Positions 17,237 to 26,567 of a stretch of DNA of 64,000 nt are shown here, piece by piece; the first letter of the stretch is position 1; every line of letters begins with the position of its first letter. The stretch comes from Pseudoduganella ginsengisoli. Its GTDB lineage: Bacteria > Pseudomonadota > Gammaproteobacteria > Burkholderiales > Burkholderiaceae_D. The translations under genes were made by a program, and so were the position numbers. Under the pieces are notes generated by a model. It did no database searches. It saw only the letters and a program-made list of their open reading frames with translations, and was not told where the DNA came from. The stretch spans positions 682,001-746,000 of the forward strand of contig NZ_WNLA01000001.1 of the NCBI RefSeq assembly GCF_009720865.1, read 5' to 3'.

Positions 17237-18589
17237 TCAATTACCGGCGACGACCATTTTCTCAATCAAGATCGAGCCGGTCTGCTTGGTGCCGCGCACC
17301 AGTACGTCCGCGCCCACGGCCACGATATCCTGGAACATCTCTTTCATATTGCCGGCAATGGTGATTTCTTCGACCGGATATTGAATGACGCCATTTTCCA
17401 CCCAGTAACCGGACGCGCCGCGCGAATAATCGCCCGTCACATAATTGGTGCCCTGGCCCATTAATTCCGTCACCAGCAAGCCGGTGCCCATTTTTTTCAG
17501 CATGGCCACGAAATCATCGCTTTGCTTCGTGCGCGACGACGTCAGCGACAGGTTGTGCGAACCGCCCGCATTGCCCGTGGTTTTCATGCCCAGCTTGCGG
17601 GCCGAATACGTGGACAGGAAATAGCCCTGCAACACGCCATCCTTGACCACGTCGCGCGCCGTCGTGCGCACGCCTTCTTCATCGAATGGCGCGGAACCAA
17701 TGGCGCCGATGACGTGCGGGTCTTCGCTGACCTGGATATGGGACGGGAAGATGGATTTGCCCAGGGTATCGAGCAGGAACGTGGATTTGCGGTACAGCGC
17801 ACCACCCGACGTTGCCTGCACGAATGCGCCCAGCAAGCCGGCCGCCAATGGGGCTTCAAACAGCACCGGGCACGTGCGGGTATCGAGCTTGCGGGCATTC
17901 AAGCGGGCCAGCGCGCGCTCGGCCGCATAACGGCCGATGGCTTCCGGCTGCGCCAGTTTTTTCGCGTCGCGCACGGAGCTGTACCAGTCGTCGCGCTGCA
18001 TTTTTGCACCTTTGCCGGCAATCGGCGCCACGGAAATCGTGTGGCGCGAATACGGGTAGCCGCCAATAAAGCCGCGCGAATTGGCGGCCACGAAGTGCGA
18101 TTGCTGTACGTGCACACCGGCGCCTTCGCTGTTCGTTACGCGGGGATCGACGGCAAAGGCCGCTGCTTCAGCGCGCTGCGCCAGCACCACGGCTTCTTCC
18201 GTACTGATATTCCATGGGTAAAACAGTTGCAAATCCTGGGGATTCATTTCCAGCATGTCGGCATCGGCCAGGCCGGCGCAATCGTCATCGGCCGTGAAGC
18301 GGGCGATGTTGTAGGCCGCTTCCACGGTAGCGCGCAGCGATGCGGGGGAAAAGTCCGACGTGCTGGCATTGCCGCGTTTTTGGCCGACAAACACGGTGAC
18401 GCCCAAGCCTTTATCCTTGTTTTGCTCGATGGTTTCGATCTTGCTCTTGCGCACGGACACGGACAAACCACTGCCTTCGCTGATCTCCACCGCCGCATCG
18501 GTGCCGCCCTTTTCGCGCGCGTATTGCAAAACATCGCGTGCAATCTGTTTCAACTGGTCCTGGCTGTGGGTGAAGAAGGAATCGCTCAT
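17237..18589 (-). CDS. pmbA: Metalloprotease PmbA/TldE
   Basis: A 450-residue member of the TldD/PmbA family. Blocks include VRKSKIETIEQNKDKGLGVTVFVG, SRHTISVAPIAG, NAGGSHNLSLTSS and GQGTNYVTGDYSRGASGYWVENG, all characteristic of PmbA. Together with TldD it forms a heterodimeric protease that degrades unfolded peptides and matures some modified peptides; PmbA itself lacks the zinc motif and is the non-catalytic partner. It is divergent from darP, the same arrangement as in enterobacteria, which supports the assignment. Confidence 0.94.
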   Translation of the reverse strand: MSDSFFTHSQDQLKQIARDVLQYAREKGGTDAAVEISEGSGLSVSVRKSKIETIEQNKDKGLGVTVFVGQKRGNASTSDFSPASLRATVEAAYNIARFTADDDCAGLADADMLEMNPQDLQLFYPWNISTEEAVVLAQRAEAAAFAVDPRVTNSEGAGVHVQQSHFVAANSRGFIGGYPYSRHTISVAPIAGKGAKMQRDDWYSSVRDAKKLAQPEAIGRYAAERALARLNARKLDTRTCPVLFEAPLAAGLLGAFVQATSGGALYRKSTFLLDTLGKSIFPSHIQVSEDPHVIGAIGSAPFDEEGVRTTARDVVKDGVLQGYFLSTYSARKLGMKTTGNAGGSHNLSLTSSRTKQSDDFVAMLKKMGTGLLVTELMGQGTNYVTGDYSRGASGYWVENGVIQYPVEEITIAGNMKEMFQDIVAVGADVLVRGTKQTGSILIEKMVVAGN

Positions 18590-18681
18590 GAGTGGCTTTT
18601 TTCAGGGAGAACGTGTAAAGGAGGTATCATAGCAGCCGTTTACAGTTTTTACAGGTCAGGTCTCCCTGGCCTTTTGTCATT

Positions 18682-19287
18682 ATGCCAAATCCTAACCGTG
18701 GCTCTGTCGGCTTCAACTCGTCCGAATTCGAAGAAAAATACGAGCGTCCCTCCAAAACCGAAATGAAACGCCAGTCCGATGCACTGCAGGAACTGGGCAC
18801 GGAACTGGTCAATGCGCCGCGCGACCGCGTGAAACGCGTGCCGATGCCGGAAGACGTCAAGGAAGTCATCCTGGAAACCCAGGGTATCAAAGACCACGAA
18901 GGCCGCCGCCGCGCGCTGCAATTCGTGGGCAAGAAAATGCGCACGCTGGATGAAGAAGAAATCGCCGTGATCCGCCGCACCATTGAAGGCTGGAAAGGCG
19001 CTTCGAAGGCTGATACCGCCGCGCTGCACGCGCTGGAACGCCGCCGCGACAAGCTGCTGGCCGACGATGGCGCGCTGACGGTATTGCTGTCCGAGCACCC
19101 GGAACTGGACGTGCAGCACTTGCGCGCGCTGATCCGCAATGCCCGCAAAGAGCAGGCGGAAAACAAGCCGCCGAAGGCTTACCGCGAAATCTTCCAGATC
19201 CTTAAAGACCTGGCCGCCCAGAGCGCCAAGGCTGCTGCCGCCGCCGATGAAGACAGTGGCGAAGAAGGCGAAGACGATGACGAGTGA
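18682..19287 (+). CDS. darP: Ribosome-associated protein DarP/YjgA
   Basis: A 201-residue protein of the YjgA (DUF615) family: SKTEMKRQSDALQELG near the N-terminus, KRVPMPEDVKEVILETQGI, and LRALIRNARKEQAENKPPKAYREIFQ near the C-terminus, ending in a highly acidic tail (EDSGEEGEDDDE). In Escherichia coli the protein associates with late 50S ribosome precursors. It neighbours pmbA divergently. Its 3' end overlaps the mogA start by 11 bases, so the two are probably co-translated. Confidence 0.92.
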   Translation: MPNPNRGSVGFNSSEFEEKYERPSKTEMKRQSDALQELGTELVNAPRDRVKRVPMPEDVKEVILETQGIKDHEGRRRALQFVGKKMRTLDEEEIAVIRRTIEGWKGASKADTAALHALERRRDKLLADDGALTVLLSEHPELDVQHLRALIRNARKEQAENKPPKAYREIFQILKDLAAQSAKAAAAADEDSGEEGEDDDE

Positions 19288-19879
19288 ACCTGAGCTGATC
19301 GTTGGCCTGGTGTCGATTTCCGACCGCGCCAGCGGCGGCGTCTACCAGGACCAGGGCATCCCGGCGCTGCAGGACTGGCTGGCGGCCTGTCTCACCACGC
19401 CATTCCGCATCGAGACGCGTTTGATTCCCGACGAGCGAGCGCAAATCGAAGCCACCCTGGTGGAACTGGTGGACAGTGCGCGCTGCCACCTGGTGCTGAC
19501 CACGGGCGGCACCGGCCCATCGCGCCGCGACGTGACGCCGGAAGCCACACTGGCCATTGCAACGAAAGAAATGCCGGGCTTCGGCGAGCAAATGCGCCAA
19601 GTCAGCCTGGCGTTTGTGCCGACCGCAATTTTGTCGCGCCAGGTGGCCGTGATCCGCGAAACCCCGGACCACGCTGCGCTGATCATCAACTTGCCGGGCC
19701 AGCCCAAAGCCATCAAGGAAACCCTGGAAGGCTTGAAGGACGCCGACGGCAAACAGCTGGTCGGTGGCGTGTTTGCCGCCGTGCCATATTGCGTGGATTT
19801 GATCGGCGGTCCGTACATGGAAACCAACCCGGCGGTGTGCAAGGCTTTCCGCCCGAAATCCGCCATCCGTAACAAGTGA
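19277..19879 (+). CDS. mogA: Molybdopterin adenylyltransferase
   Basis: A 200-residue MogA protein that adenylylates molybdopterin before molybdenum insertion. Key blocks are GLVSISDRASGGVYQDQGIP, the LTTGGTGPSRRDVTPEAT motif (MPT binding; the central TGGTGPS is invariant in the family) and INLPGQPKAIKE. The ATG at 19277 has an AGAAGG site and overlaps darP; a longer open frame upstream is a shadow of darP. Its position just before a molybdenum hydroxylase locus may be coincidental but fits cofactor supply. Confidence 0.93.
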   Translation: MTSEPELIVGLVSISDRASGGVYQDQGIPALQDWLAACLTTPFRIETRLIPDERAQIEATLVELVDSARCHLVLTTGGTGPSRRDVTPEATLAIATKEMPGFGEQMRQVSLAFVPTAILSRQVAVIRETPDHAALIINLPGQPKAIKETLEGLKDADGKQLVGGVFAAVPYCVDLIGGPYMETNPAVCKAFRPKSAIRNK

Positions 19880-19895
19880 TAAGGACCAAGCCTGA

Positions 19896-20570
19896 ATGAC
19901 GACTGTTCTGGACTCTATTGAAATCAACACGTCGGCCAGCCCTGAACTGGCCGTGATCTGGATGCATGGCCTGGGCGACAGCGGCGACGGCTGGGCGCCT
20001 ATCGTCAATGAGCTGAACCTCGATGGTTTGCCTGGCATCCGCTTTGTATTCCCGCATGCGCCCATGCAGCCAGTGACGCTGAACAATGGCTATGTCATGC
20101 GGTCCTGGTATGACATTTTGAGCCTGGACGCAGGCACCAACCGCAGGGAAGATGAAAACGGCTTGCGCGAATCGCAAAAGCTGGTGGAAGCGCTGATCGC
20201 CCGTGAAAACGCGCGTGGCATTCCAACCAGCCGCATCGTGCTGGGCGGCTTCTCGCAAGGCTGCGCGATGACGTTGCAGGCCGGCCTGCGCCATCCGGAA
20301 AAACTGGCGGGCTTGATGTGCCTGTCCGGCTACCTGCCGCTGGCGGACAAAGCCGCCGCCGAACGCAGCGCCGCCAACCAGGACACGCCGATCTTCATGG
20401 TGCACGGCACGATGGACCCGGTGATCCCGATCAGCCGCGCCACCGCGTCGCGCGATTTGCTGGCCCGGCTGGGCTACAACATCGAGTGGCACGACTACCC
20501 GATGCAGCACTCGGCATGCGCGGAAGAAGTGCAGCACATTTCCGCGTGGCTGAAGAAAGTTATGCAATAA
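19896..20570 (+). CDS. Carboxylesterase/lysophospholipase-like alpha/beta hydrolase
   Basis: A 224-residue esterase of the carboxylesterase/phospholipase family (PF02230 type). The oxyanion region is IWMHGLGDSGDGW, the nucleophile S120 is in GGFSQG, and the triad is completed by D174 (HGTMDPVIP) and H205 (MQHS). No signal peptide is present. It follows mogA by 16 bases and may be co-transcribed. Its 3' end overlaps the convergent molybdenum hydroxylase gene by 11 bases. Natural substrate is unknown. Confidence 0.9.
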   Translation: MTTVLDSIEINTSASPELAVIWMHGLGDSGDGWAPIVNELNLDGLPGIRFVFPHAPMQPVTLNNGYVMRSWYDILSLDAGTNRREDENGLRESQKLVEALIARENARGIPTSRIVLGGFSQGCAMTLQAGLRHPEKLAGLMCLSGYLPLADKAAAERSAANQDTPIFMVHGTMDPVIPISRATASRDLLARLGYNIEWHDYPMQHSACAEEVQHISAWLKKVMQ

Positions 20571-22776
20571 GTTTATCCGGCGTGATCGGCAAGTCGCGTA
20601 TGCGCTTGCCGGTCGCGTGATACACCCCGTTGGCAATGGCTGCCGCCACTCCGGTAATCCCAATTTCCCCGATCCCGCGCGCGCCCAGCGCATTGATATA
20701 GGGGTCATGCCCATCGAGCACCGTCACGTCGATCGCGCCGATGTCCACGTTCACGGGCACGTGGTAATCCGCCAGGTTGGCATTGACTGCCCGCCCCACG
20801 CGCCAGTCCATTTCCGTTTTTTCCGTCAGCGCCATGCCGACGCCCCAGACAATGCCACCCATCAGCTGGCTATGCCCGGTCTTGCGGTTGATCAGCCGCC
20901 CCACGTCATAAACCGCGACGATGCGCGGAACGCGTACGATGCCGAGATCCGCATCGACGTGCACTTCCGCGAACACGGCGCCAAAGGAGTGCAGCGACAC
21001 CTGTTTCTTTTCATCGCCCGGCTTCGATTCACTGTCCGCCATCACCGGGGCGCCGCCGTTGCGGGCAATCAGTGCGGCGGCTGGTTCACGCCGGCCGGGT
21101 TGCGACTTGCGCACCAGCCAGCCGTTTTCGACCAGCACGTCATCGGCAGGAACGCCGTGCACCGGCGACATCGCATCGCCGAGGGCCAGCGCAATCAGCT
21201 TGTCCCGTGCTGCTCGGGCCGCCGCCTGCACGGCAGGCCCCACGCTGGCCACCGTCATCGAGCCGCCGGAAACCGGCGCTTGCGGCATGGCGGTATCGCC
21301 CAGCTCGAACGTCACCTTGTCCACGGGCCAGCCCAGCGCATCGGCCGCCACTTGCGTCATCACCGTATAAGTTCCCGTGCCCAGGTCATGCGAACCACTG
21401 CGCACCAGCGCCGTCCCGTCGGGCCGGATCATGGCTGACGCTTTCGCGGGAAGACGGTTGGCGGGATACGTCGCCGTCGCCATGCCATAACCAACCAGCG
21501 TACGCCCCTGCCGCATGGAACCCGGCTGAGGATCGCGGCGCGCCCAGCCAAACCGCTCAGCGCCTACGCGATAGCATTCGCGCAGCGCCTTCAATGACCA
21601 CGGCACGTCCTTTTCCGGATCGCGCTCCGCATAATTGCGCAGCCGCAGCGCCACCGGGTCCATTTTCAATGCATACGCCATTTCATCCATCGCGCATTCC
21701 AGTGCAAAGCTGCCGGACGCTTCGCCCGGCGCCCGCATATACGTGGGTACGCCCAGGTTCAACGTAGCAAGGCGCTGGGTGGTGCGCAGCGCAGCGCTGG
21801 CGTACAGCATGCGAGTCGGTGACGTGCACGGCTCCGTGAAGTCATCGAGAAACGACGTATGCGACACCGTGTCATGCATGACCGCCTGCAAACCGCCATC
21901 GGGCTGCGCGCCCAGCCGCAAACGCTGTTCCGTCATGGGGCGGGCGCCGACCGGGCCATACATTTGCGTGCGTTCCAATACCAGCTTCACGGGCCGTCCC
22001 GCCTGCCTTGCCGCCATTGCCGCCAGCACCACGTGCGACCAGGTGGAACCCTTGCAGCCAAAGCCGCCGCCGACAAATGGACAGATCACGCGTACCTGCT
22101 CCGGAGCGATGCCCAGGTTCTTGGCCACGGCCTTACGCACGCCGGACACGTTTTGCGTGGCATCGTGCAGCGTCAGCTGGCCGCCGGCCCACGCGGCAAT
22201 GGTGGCATGCGGCTCCATGGGATTGTGGTTTTCCATGGGTGTCATGTAGACCGTATCGATGCGCACGGCAGACCGCGCCAACTCGGATTCCGCGTTACCG
22301 CGCGCCGTCTCCGAGGGCCTGTCCGGCTGCGGCTTCGGCGCGCGGGATTGGCGCTTGGCGGACTGGAAGTCCAGCGCAGCGGGTTGTGCCGCATACCGTA
22401 CCAGCACATGGCGGGCCGCATCTTGCGCATGTTCCAGCGTATCGGCCACCACCACGGCAATGGGCTGGCCGTTGTACAGGACCTCATCGCTTTGCAGCAG
22501 GCTCAGTTTGGGGTTGGGAGGCTGTTCATCCTTGCCGGGCGGCTTGGGCGTCGGCAGCCGGGGCGCGTTCTTGTGCGTCATGACCAGCAGCACGCCGCGC
22601 ATGGCGCCGGCGCGCGCCGTATCGATGGCCGTGATTTTTCCCTTGGCGACGGTGCTTTGCACCAGCACGGCGTACGCCATGCGGGCCAGCGGATGTTCGG
22701 CGGAAAAGCGCGCCGTGCCCGTAACTTTCGCCACACCGTCCGTGCGGTGCAGCGGCTGCCCAATGATTGTTGTCAT
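20560..22776 (-). CDS. Aldehyde oxidase/xanthine dehydrogenase family, molybdenum-binding large subunit (PaoC-like)
   Basis: A 738-residue molybdenum hydroxylase large subunit. It begins with the domain GQPLHRTDGVAKVTGTARFSAEH, contains NPMEPHATIAAW, VGGGFGCKGSTW, RAPGEASGSFALECAMDEMA and GSHDLGTGTYTVMTQVAAD, and near the C-terminus E704 in GIGEIG is the catalytic glutamate. It lacks its own Tat leader and would be exported by hitch-hiking on the Fe-S subunit, as in PaoABC. The ATG overlaps the FAD-subunit stop (ATGA). The Escherichia coli relative oxidises aromatic aldehydes. Confidence 0.9.
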   Translation of the reverse strand: MTTIIGQPLHRTDGVAKVTGTARFSAEHPLARMAYAVLVQSTVAKGKITAIDTARAGAMRGVLLVMTHKNAPRLPTPKPPGKDEQPPNPKLSLLQSDEVLYNGQPIAVVVADTLEHAQDAARHVLVRYAAQPAALDFQSAKRQSRAPKPQPDRPSETARGNAESELARSAVRIDTVYMTPMENHNPMEPHATIAAWAGGQLTLHDATQNVSGVRKAVAKNLGIAPEQVRVICPFVGGGFGCKGSTWSHVVLAAMAARQAGRPVKLVLERTQMYGPVGARPMTEQRLRLGAQPDGGLQAVMHDTVSHTSFLDDFTEPCTSPTRMLYASAALRTTQRLATLNLGVPTYMRAPGEASGSFALECAMDEMAYALKMDPVALRLRNYAERDPEKDVPWSLKALRECYRVGAERFGWARRDPQPGSMRQGRTLVGYGMATATYPANRLPAKASAMIRPDGTALVRSGSHDLGTGTYTVMTQVAADALGWPVDKVTFELGDTAMPQAPVSGGSMTVASVGPAVQAAARAARDKLIALALGDAMSPVHGVPADDVLVENGWLVRKSQPGRREPAAALIARNGGAPVMADSESKPGDEKKQVSLHSFGAVFAEVHVDADLGIVRVPRIVAVYDVGRLINRKTGHSQLMGGIVWGVGMALTEKTEMDWRVGRAVNANLADYHVPVNVDIGAIDVTVLDGHDPYINALGARGIGEIGITGVAAAIANGVYHATGKRIRDLPITPDKLIA

Positions 22777-23765
22777 GCCGCCTCCCTGCCCTCTGCCGCA
22801 TTGCGCAACGCGCGCACCACCGCGCGCTGCGCCAGTTCCACTTTAAACTGGTTGTCCCGGTACGCACTGGCGCCGGCCAGCATGGCGGCCGCCACCTGCC
22901 GCCCCACGTCATCGGTCAGCTGCACACCTGTCAACAGCGCTTCCGCAGCCGGCACACGCCAGGGCTTGTGCGCGACACCGCCCAGCGCCACACGGGCATG
23001 GCTTATCGTATTGCCGTCCATTTGCAGCAGCACGGCAGCCGATACCAGCGCGAAGGCATAACTGGCCCGGTCGCGCAGCTTCAGGTAGTGGTAACGGTTG
23101 AACTGGGGTGGAGGCAATTCCACGCCGGTGATCAATTCCCCCGGCTGCAGCACCGTATCGAATTGCGGCGTATTGCCCGGCAGGCGGTGAAACTCCGTGA
23201 CGGGAATCCGGCGTTCGCCACGCTGCCCAGCCACGGCCACCACGCCATCAAGCGCGGCCAGCGCCACGTTCATGTCTGAAGGATTGACGGCAATACACGC
23301 ATCGCTGGCGCCAAGGATCGCATGCATGCGCTGCCATCCTTCCCGCGCGCCGCAGCCGGAACCAGGCATGCGCTTGTTGCATTTATCGAACGCCGTGTCC
23401 GTGAAATAAGGGCAGCGCGTGCGTTGCAGCAGGTTGCCTGCCATGGTGGCCATATTGCGCAATTGCGGCGACGCGCCCGACAGCAGCGCCTGCGTCAGCA
23501 AGGGATAGCGCGTACGCACCAGCGGATGGTTGGCGGTATCGCTGTTGCGGGCAACGGCGCCGATACGCAGCCAGCCGTTCGGCAACGCTTCGATCCGGTC
23601 CAGCCCCGCATGCGTCACATCCACCAGCCGGGCCGGATGTTCGACGTCGCCCTTCATCAAGTCCAGCAAATTGGTGCCGCCGCCGATGTAGCGGGCTCCG
23701 GGCTGGCTGCCCAATTGCAGCGCGTGCGGCACGTCGCGCGCCCGTTCGTAAAAGATCGATTGCAT
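22773..23765 (-). CDS. Molybdenum hydroxylase FAD-binding subunit (PaoB-like)
   Basis: A 330-residue FAD subunit. YIGGGTNLLDLMKGDVEHP (residues 27-45) is the FAD pyrophosphate loop and NMATMAGNLLQRTRCPYFTD is the second flavin block. The cysteines in RTRCPYFTDTAFDKCNKRMPGSGC match the extra 4Fe-4S insertion known in PaoB-type subunits, so this subunit probably carries its own cluster. A C-terminal CO-dehydrogenase-flavoprotein domain completes it. It lies between the 2Fe-2S and molybdenum subunits with a 30-base gap and a four-base overlap. Confidence 0.9.
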   Translation of the reverse strand: MQSIFYERARDVPHALQLGSQPGARYIGGGTNLLDLMKGDVEHPARLVDVTHAGLDRIEALPNGWLRIGAVARNSDTANHPLVRTRYPLLTQALLSGASPQLRNMATMAGNLLQRTRCPYFTDTAFDKCNKRMPGSGCGAREGWQRMHAILGASDACIAVNPSDMNVALAALDGVVAVAGQRGERRIPVTEFHRLPGNTPQFDTVLQPGELITGVELPPPQFNRYHYLKLRDRASYAFALVSAAVLLQMDGNTISHARVALGGVAHKPWRVPAAEALLTGVQLTDDVGRQVAAAMLAGASAYRDNQFKVELAQRAVVRALRNAAEGREAA

Positions 23766-23795
23766 GGCGGCCCCTTATGAAATTTTCAGGCAGTT

Positions 23796-24458
23796 TCAAG
23801 CAGGCTTCAGCGCGACGCTGCGCACAGCCGCCACGATGTTGGGATACGCGCCGCAGCGGCACAGATTGCCGCTCATCCGTTCGCGGATTTCATCGTCGCT
23901 CCATGCCGGCGCGGCTTTGCGCACGTCGGGCGAGACCGCGCTGGCGTCACCGGCATGGACTTCCGCCAGCAACGCCGTGGCGGAACATAGTTGCCCGGGC
24001 GTGCAATAACCGCACTGGAATGCGTCATGCTCGATGAACGCCGCCTGCAGCGGCGTCAGCTCGCCGTGGTAAGCCAGTCCTTCCACTGTGACGATATCGT
24101 CGCCTTCATGCATGACCGCCAGCGACAGGCAACTGTTGATGCGCCGCCCATTGGCCAGTACCGTGCATGCGCCGCACTGGCCGCGGTCGCAGCCCTTCTT
24201 CGTACCCATCAAACCCAGCGATTCACGCAGTGCATCGAGCAGCGTCACGCGCGGCTCCAGCACCAGGCTGTGGGACTGGCCATTGACGGACAGGCGGACG
24301 GGCACGGCAGGCGCCGCGGGTTCGGCAGATGGGCCGGCAGGAATATCGGCGCCAGCGGCGGCAGCCACAGTATTGCTGGTGGCGGCCACCGCCAGCGCGG
24401 ATTGCAGAAAGCCGCGCCGCGTGACGCATCCAGGCTTCCCGGTCGATTCATCATTCAT
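23796..24458 (-). CDS. Molybdenum hydroxylase 2Fe-2S subunit with Tat signal (PaoA-like)
   Basis: A 220-residue iron-sulphur subunit. The leader contains TRRGFLQSALAVAATSN, a twin-arginine export signal, so the assembled enzyme is expected in the periplasm. The first cluster is bound by GTKKGCDRGQCGACTVL plus a preceding/following cysteine (RINSCLSL), the second by FQCGYCTPGQLC and NLCRCGAYPNI. The ATG at 24458 has GGAGG. It is the first gene of the three-gene operon. No dedicated PaoD/XdhC maturation factor is visible in the window. Confidence 0.92.
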   Translation of the reverse strand: MNDESTGKPGCVTRRGFLQSALAVAATSNTVAAAAGADIPAGPSAEPAAPAVPVRLSVNGQSHSLVLEPRVTLLDALRESLGLMGTKKGCDRGQCGACTVLANGRRINSCLSLAVMHEGDDIVTVEGLAYHGELTPLQAAFIEHDAFQCGYCTPGQLCSATALLAEVHAGDASAVSPDVRKAAPAWSDDEIRERMSGNLCRCGAYPNIVAAVRSVALKPA

Positions 24459-24538
24459 GGCGCCTCCGAAGAATGCGCCGATTATCCGGCTGCGCAGCCG
24501 CGCGTCGGTACGCTGGCGCACACAGCACCAGGGCCGGG

Positions 24539-25105
24539 CTATCCGGGCGGCAAATCCGGCAATGGCGCGGCGGCCGATGGCGGCGGCGCCGTCTGCGCCC
24601 CATTCATGACCATGGCAAGGAACGTGTAATACCCGTTCAAGCCCATCAAATCCACCACCCCATGTTCGCCAAAATGCGCCAACGCGGCGGCATAGGTGGC
24701 GTCCGACACGCGCTTATCGCGCTGTAATTCCACGCAAAAGTCATACACGGCGGCCTCGATGTCCGCCATGCCGTCCGGCCGGCGGCCATGCGCAATCGCG
24801 TCAATCACTTCTGCCGCAATCCCCTCTTGCGCGGCAATCGGCGCGTGTATCGCCCATTCCACTTGCTGGTCCCAGTAGCGTGCCGTGACGAGTATCGCCA
24901 GTTCCGACAGCCGCGTGCCTATCGCGCTGCGGTAGCGCAAGTACTCACCCAGCCGCTGCGCATGCGCCATCATTTCGGGACTGCGCAGCAACGGAACAAA
25001 CGGGCCATACAGCGCGCCGCGCGGACCGTCAATGATGGCTTGCGCCGCCTGCTGTTGCAGCGGCGTCATAAGTTCGTGGGGAATGGGGCCAAGGCGTTCA
25101 CTCAT
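24539..25105 (-). CDS. Carboxymuconolactone decarboxylase-like protein
   Basis: A 188-residue all-helical protein with the CMD/AhpD-like core: LSELAILVTARYWDQQVEWAIHAPIAAQEGI (catalytic histidine region but no CxxC) and a following helix ending LMGLNGYYTFLAMVMN. Without the cysteine pair it is unlikely to be a peroxidase and fits the decarboxylase-type branch. The C-terminus is proline/alanine rich. The ATG at 25105 was preferred over one 15 codons upstream because the family begins near SERLGPIP. It is divergent from the aminotransferase at 25200, so the two may share a promoter region. Confidence 0.75.
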   Translation of the reverse strand: MSERLGPIPHELMTPLQQQAAQAIIDGPRGALYGPFVPLLRSPEMMAHAQRLGEYLRYRSAIGTRLSELAILVTARYWDQQVEWAIHAPIAAQEGIAAEVIDAIAHGRRPDGMADIEAAVYDFCVELQRDKRVSDATYAAALAHFGEHGVVDLMGLNGYYTFLAMVMNGAQTAPPPSAAAPLPDLPPG

Positions 25106-25199
25106 CAGGCCATATTCGCACAGGGTTGGATAAAAATCAAAAGATGGCAAGTTTGCGCACGCTATCGTCCGAATTTCTTACTAACAACAAGGGACGAAC

Positions 25200-26567
25200 A
25201 TGAGCCACATTATCCACCGCAGCCTGCGCCGCACGCCACCTGTTGCCGTCGGCGGAGACGGCATCACCATTATCGACAGCAAAGGCAACCATTACCTGGA
25301 CGCCAGCGGTGGCGCCGCCGTGTCGTCACTGGGCCATGGCCATCCCGACGTCATCGATGCGATGCACGCGCAAATCGACCGCCTCGCGTATGCGCATACG
25401 TCATTCTTTACAACCGACGCGGCCGAAGAACTGGCGGCGCGCATCGCCTATGACGCGCCGGGCGACCTCGATCACGTGTACCTGGTGTCGGGCGGTTCGG
25501 AAGCCATGGAAACCGCGCTGAAACTCGCGCGCCAGTATTTCGTGGAAAGCGGCGAGCCGCAGCGCCGCCTGTTCATTGCGCGCCGCCAGAGTTACCACGG
25601 CAATACGCTCGGTGCGCTGGCATTGGGCGGCAACGCCTTCCGCCGCAAGCCATATGCACCGCTGCTGATGGACGTGACGCGCGTGGCGCCTTGCTATGAA
25701 TACCGCGACCGCCAGCAAGACCAAAGTGTGTTTGCTTATACGGCGGGCCTGCTGGCGGAACTGGAAATGGCCATCATCGCAGCCGGCCCGGAAAACGTCA
25801 TTGGCTTTTGCGCGGAACCCGTGGTTGGCGCGACAGGCGGCGCCATCCCGCCCACGCCCGGCTATTTCACCGGCGTGCGCGAATTGTGCGACAAATACGG
25901 CATCCTGTTCATTGCCGATGAAGTCATGTGCGGCATGGGGCGCACCGGCACGCTATACGCGATCGAACAGGAAAACGTGTTGCCGGACCTGGTCACGCTG
26001 GGCAAAGGCTTGGGAGCAGGATACCAGCCGATCGGCGCCGTGGTGGCGCGCGACGCCATCGTCCAGCGGCTGCGCAATGGCAGCGGCGTGTTCCAGCATG
26101 GGCACACGTATGTCGGCCACCCGGTGGCAGCGGCCGCAGCGCTGGCCGTGCAGCGCGTGATCCAGCGCGATTGCCTGCTGGGCGCCGTCACGGTCCGGGG
26201 CGCCACGCTGCGCCGCATGCTGCGCGGCGCATTCGGCGAACACCCGCACGTGGGCGATATCCGGGGACGTGGTTTGCTGTGGGCGCTGGAACTGGTGCGC
26301 GACCGCGAGACGAAGGAACCGTTTGCGCCGTCGCTGAAACTGCATGAAGCAGTGCGCGCGCAAGCGATGGCGTGCGGCTTGATGGTGTACCCGATGGGCG
26401 GCACCATCGATGGTGAACGGGGCGACCATATTTTGCTGGCGCCGCCGTTCATCGCCACGGATGCCGACCTGGGCGAAATTGTGTCGCGGTTGCAGGAAGC
26501 GCTGGACACGGCGCTGATCAGCGTCGGCGCCCCGTCGTTTGCTTATGCCGGCATCCGCGCGGCATGA
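25200..26567 (+). CDS. Class III (omega) PLP-dependent aminotransferase
   Basis: A 455-residue fold-type I aminotransferase. PLP-binding elements are VSGGSEAMETALKLAR, the aspartate D240 in LFIADEVMCGMGRTG and the Schiff-base lysine K269 in TLGKGLGAGYQPIGA. Family members use omega-amino acids, amines or adenosylmethionine-type donors with pyruvate or 2-oxoglutarate; no specific substrate can be read from the sequence. The ribosome site is AAGGGA. Its stop codon is directly adjacent to the stop of the convergent FAH gene (26568). Confidence 0.9.
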   Translation: MSHIIHRSLRRTPPVAVGGDGITIIDSKGNHYLDASGGAAVSSLGHGHPDVIDAMHAQIDRLAYAHTSFFTTDAAEELAARIAYDAPGDLDHVYLVSGGSEAMETALKLARQYFVESGEPQRRLFIARRQSYHGNTLGALALGGNAFRRKPYAPLLMDVTRVAPCYEYRDRQQDQSVFAYTAGLLAELEMAIIAAGPENVIGFCAEPVVGATGGAIPPTPGYFTGVRELCDKYGILFIADEVMCGMGRTGTLYAIEQENVLPDLVTLGKGLGAGYQPIGAVVARDAIVQRLRNGSGVFQHGHTYVGHPVAAAAALAVQRVIQRDCLLGAVTVRGATLRRMLRGAFGEHPHVGDIRGRGLLWALELVRDRETKEPFAPSLKLHEAVRAQAMACGLMVYPMGGTIDGERGDHILLAPPFIATDADLGEIVSRLQEALDTALISVGAPSFAYAGIRAA

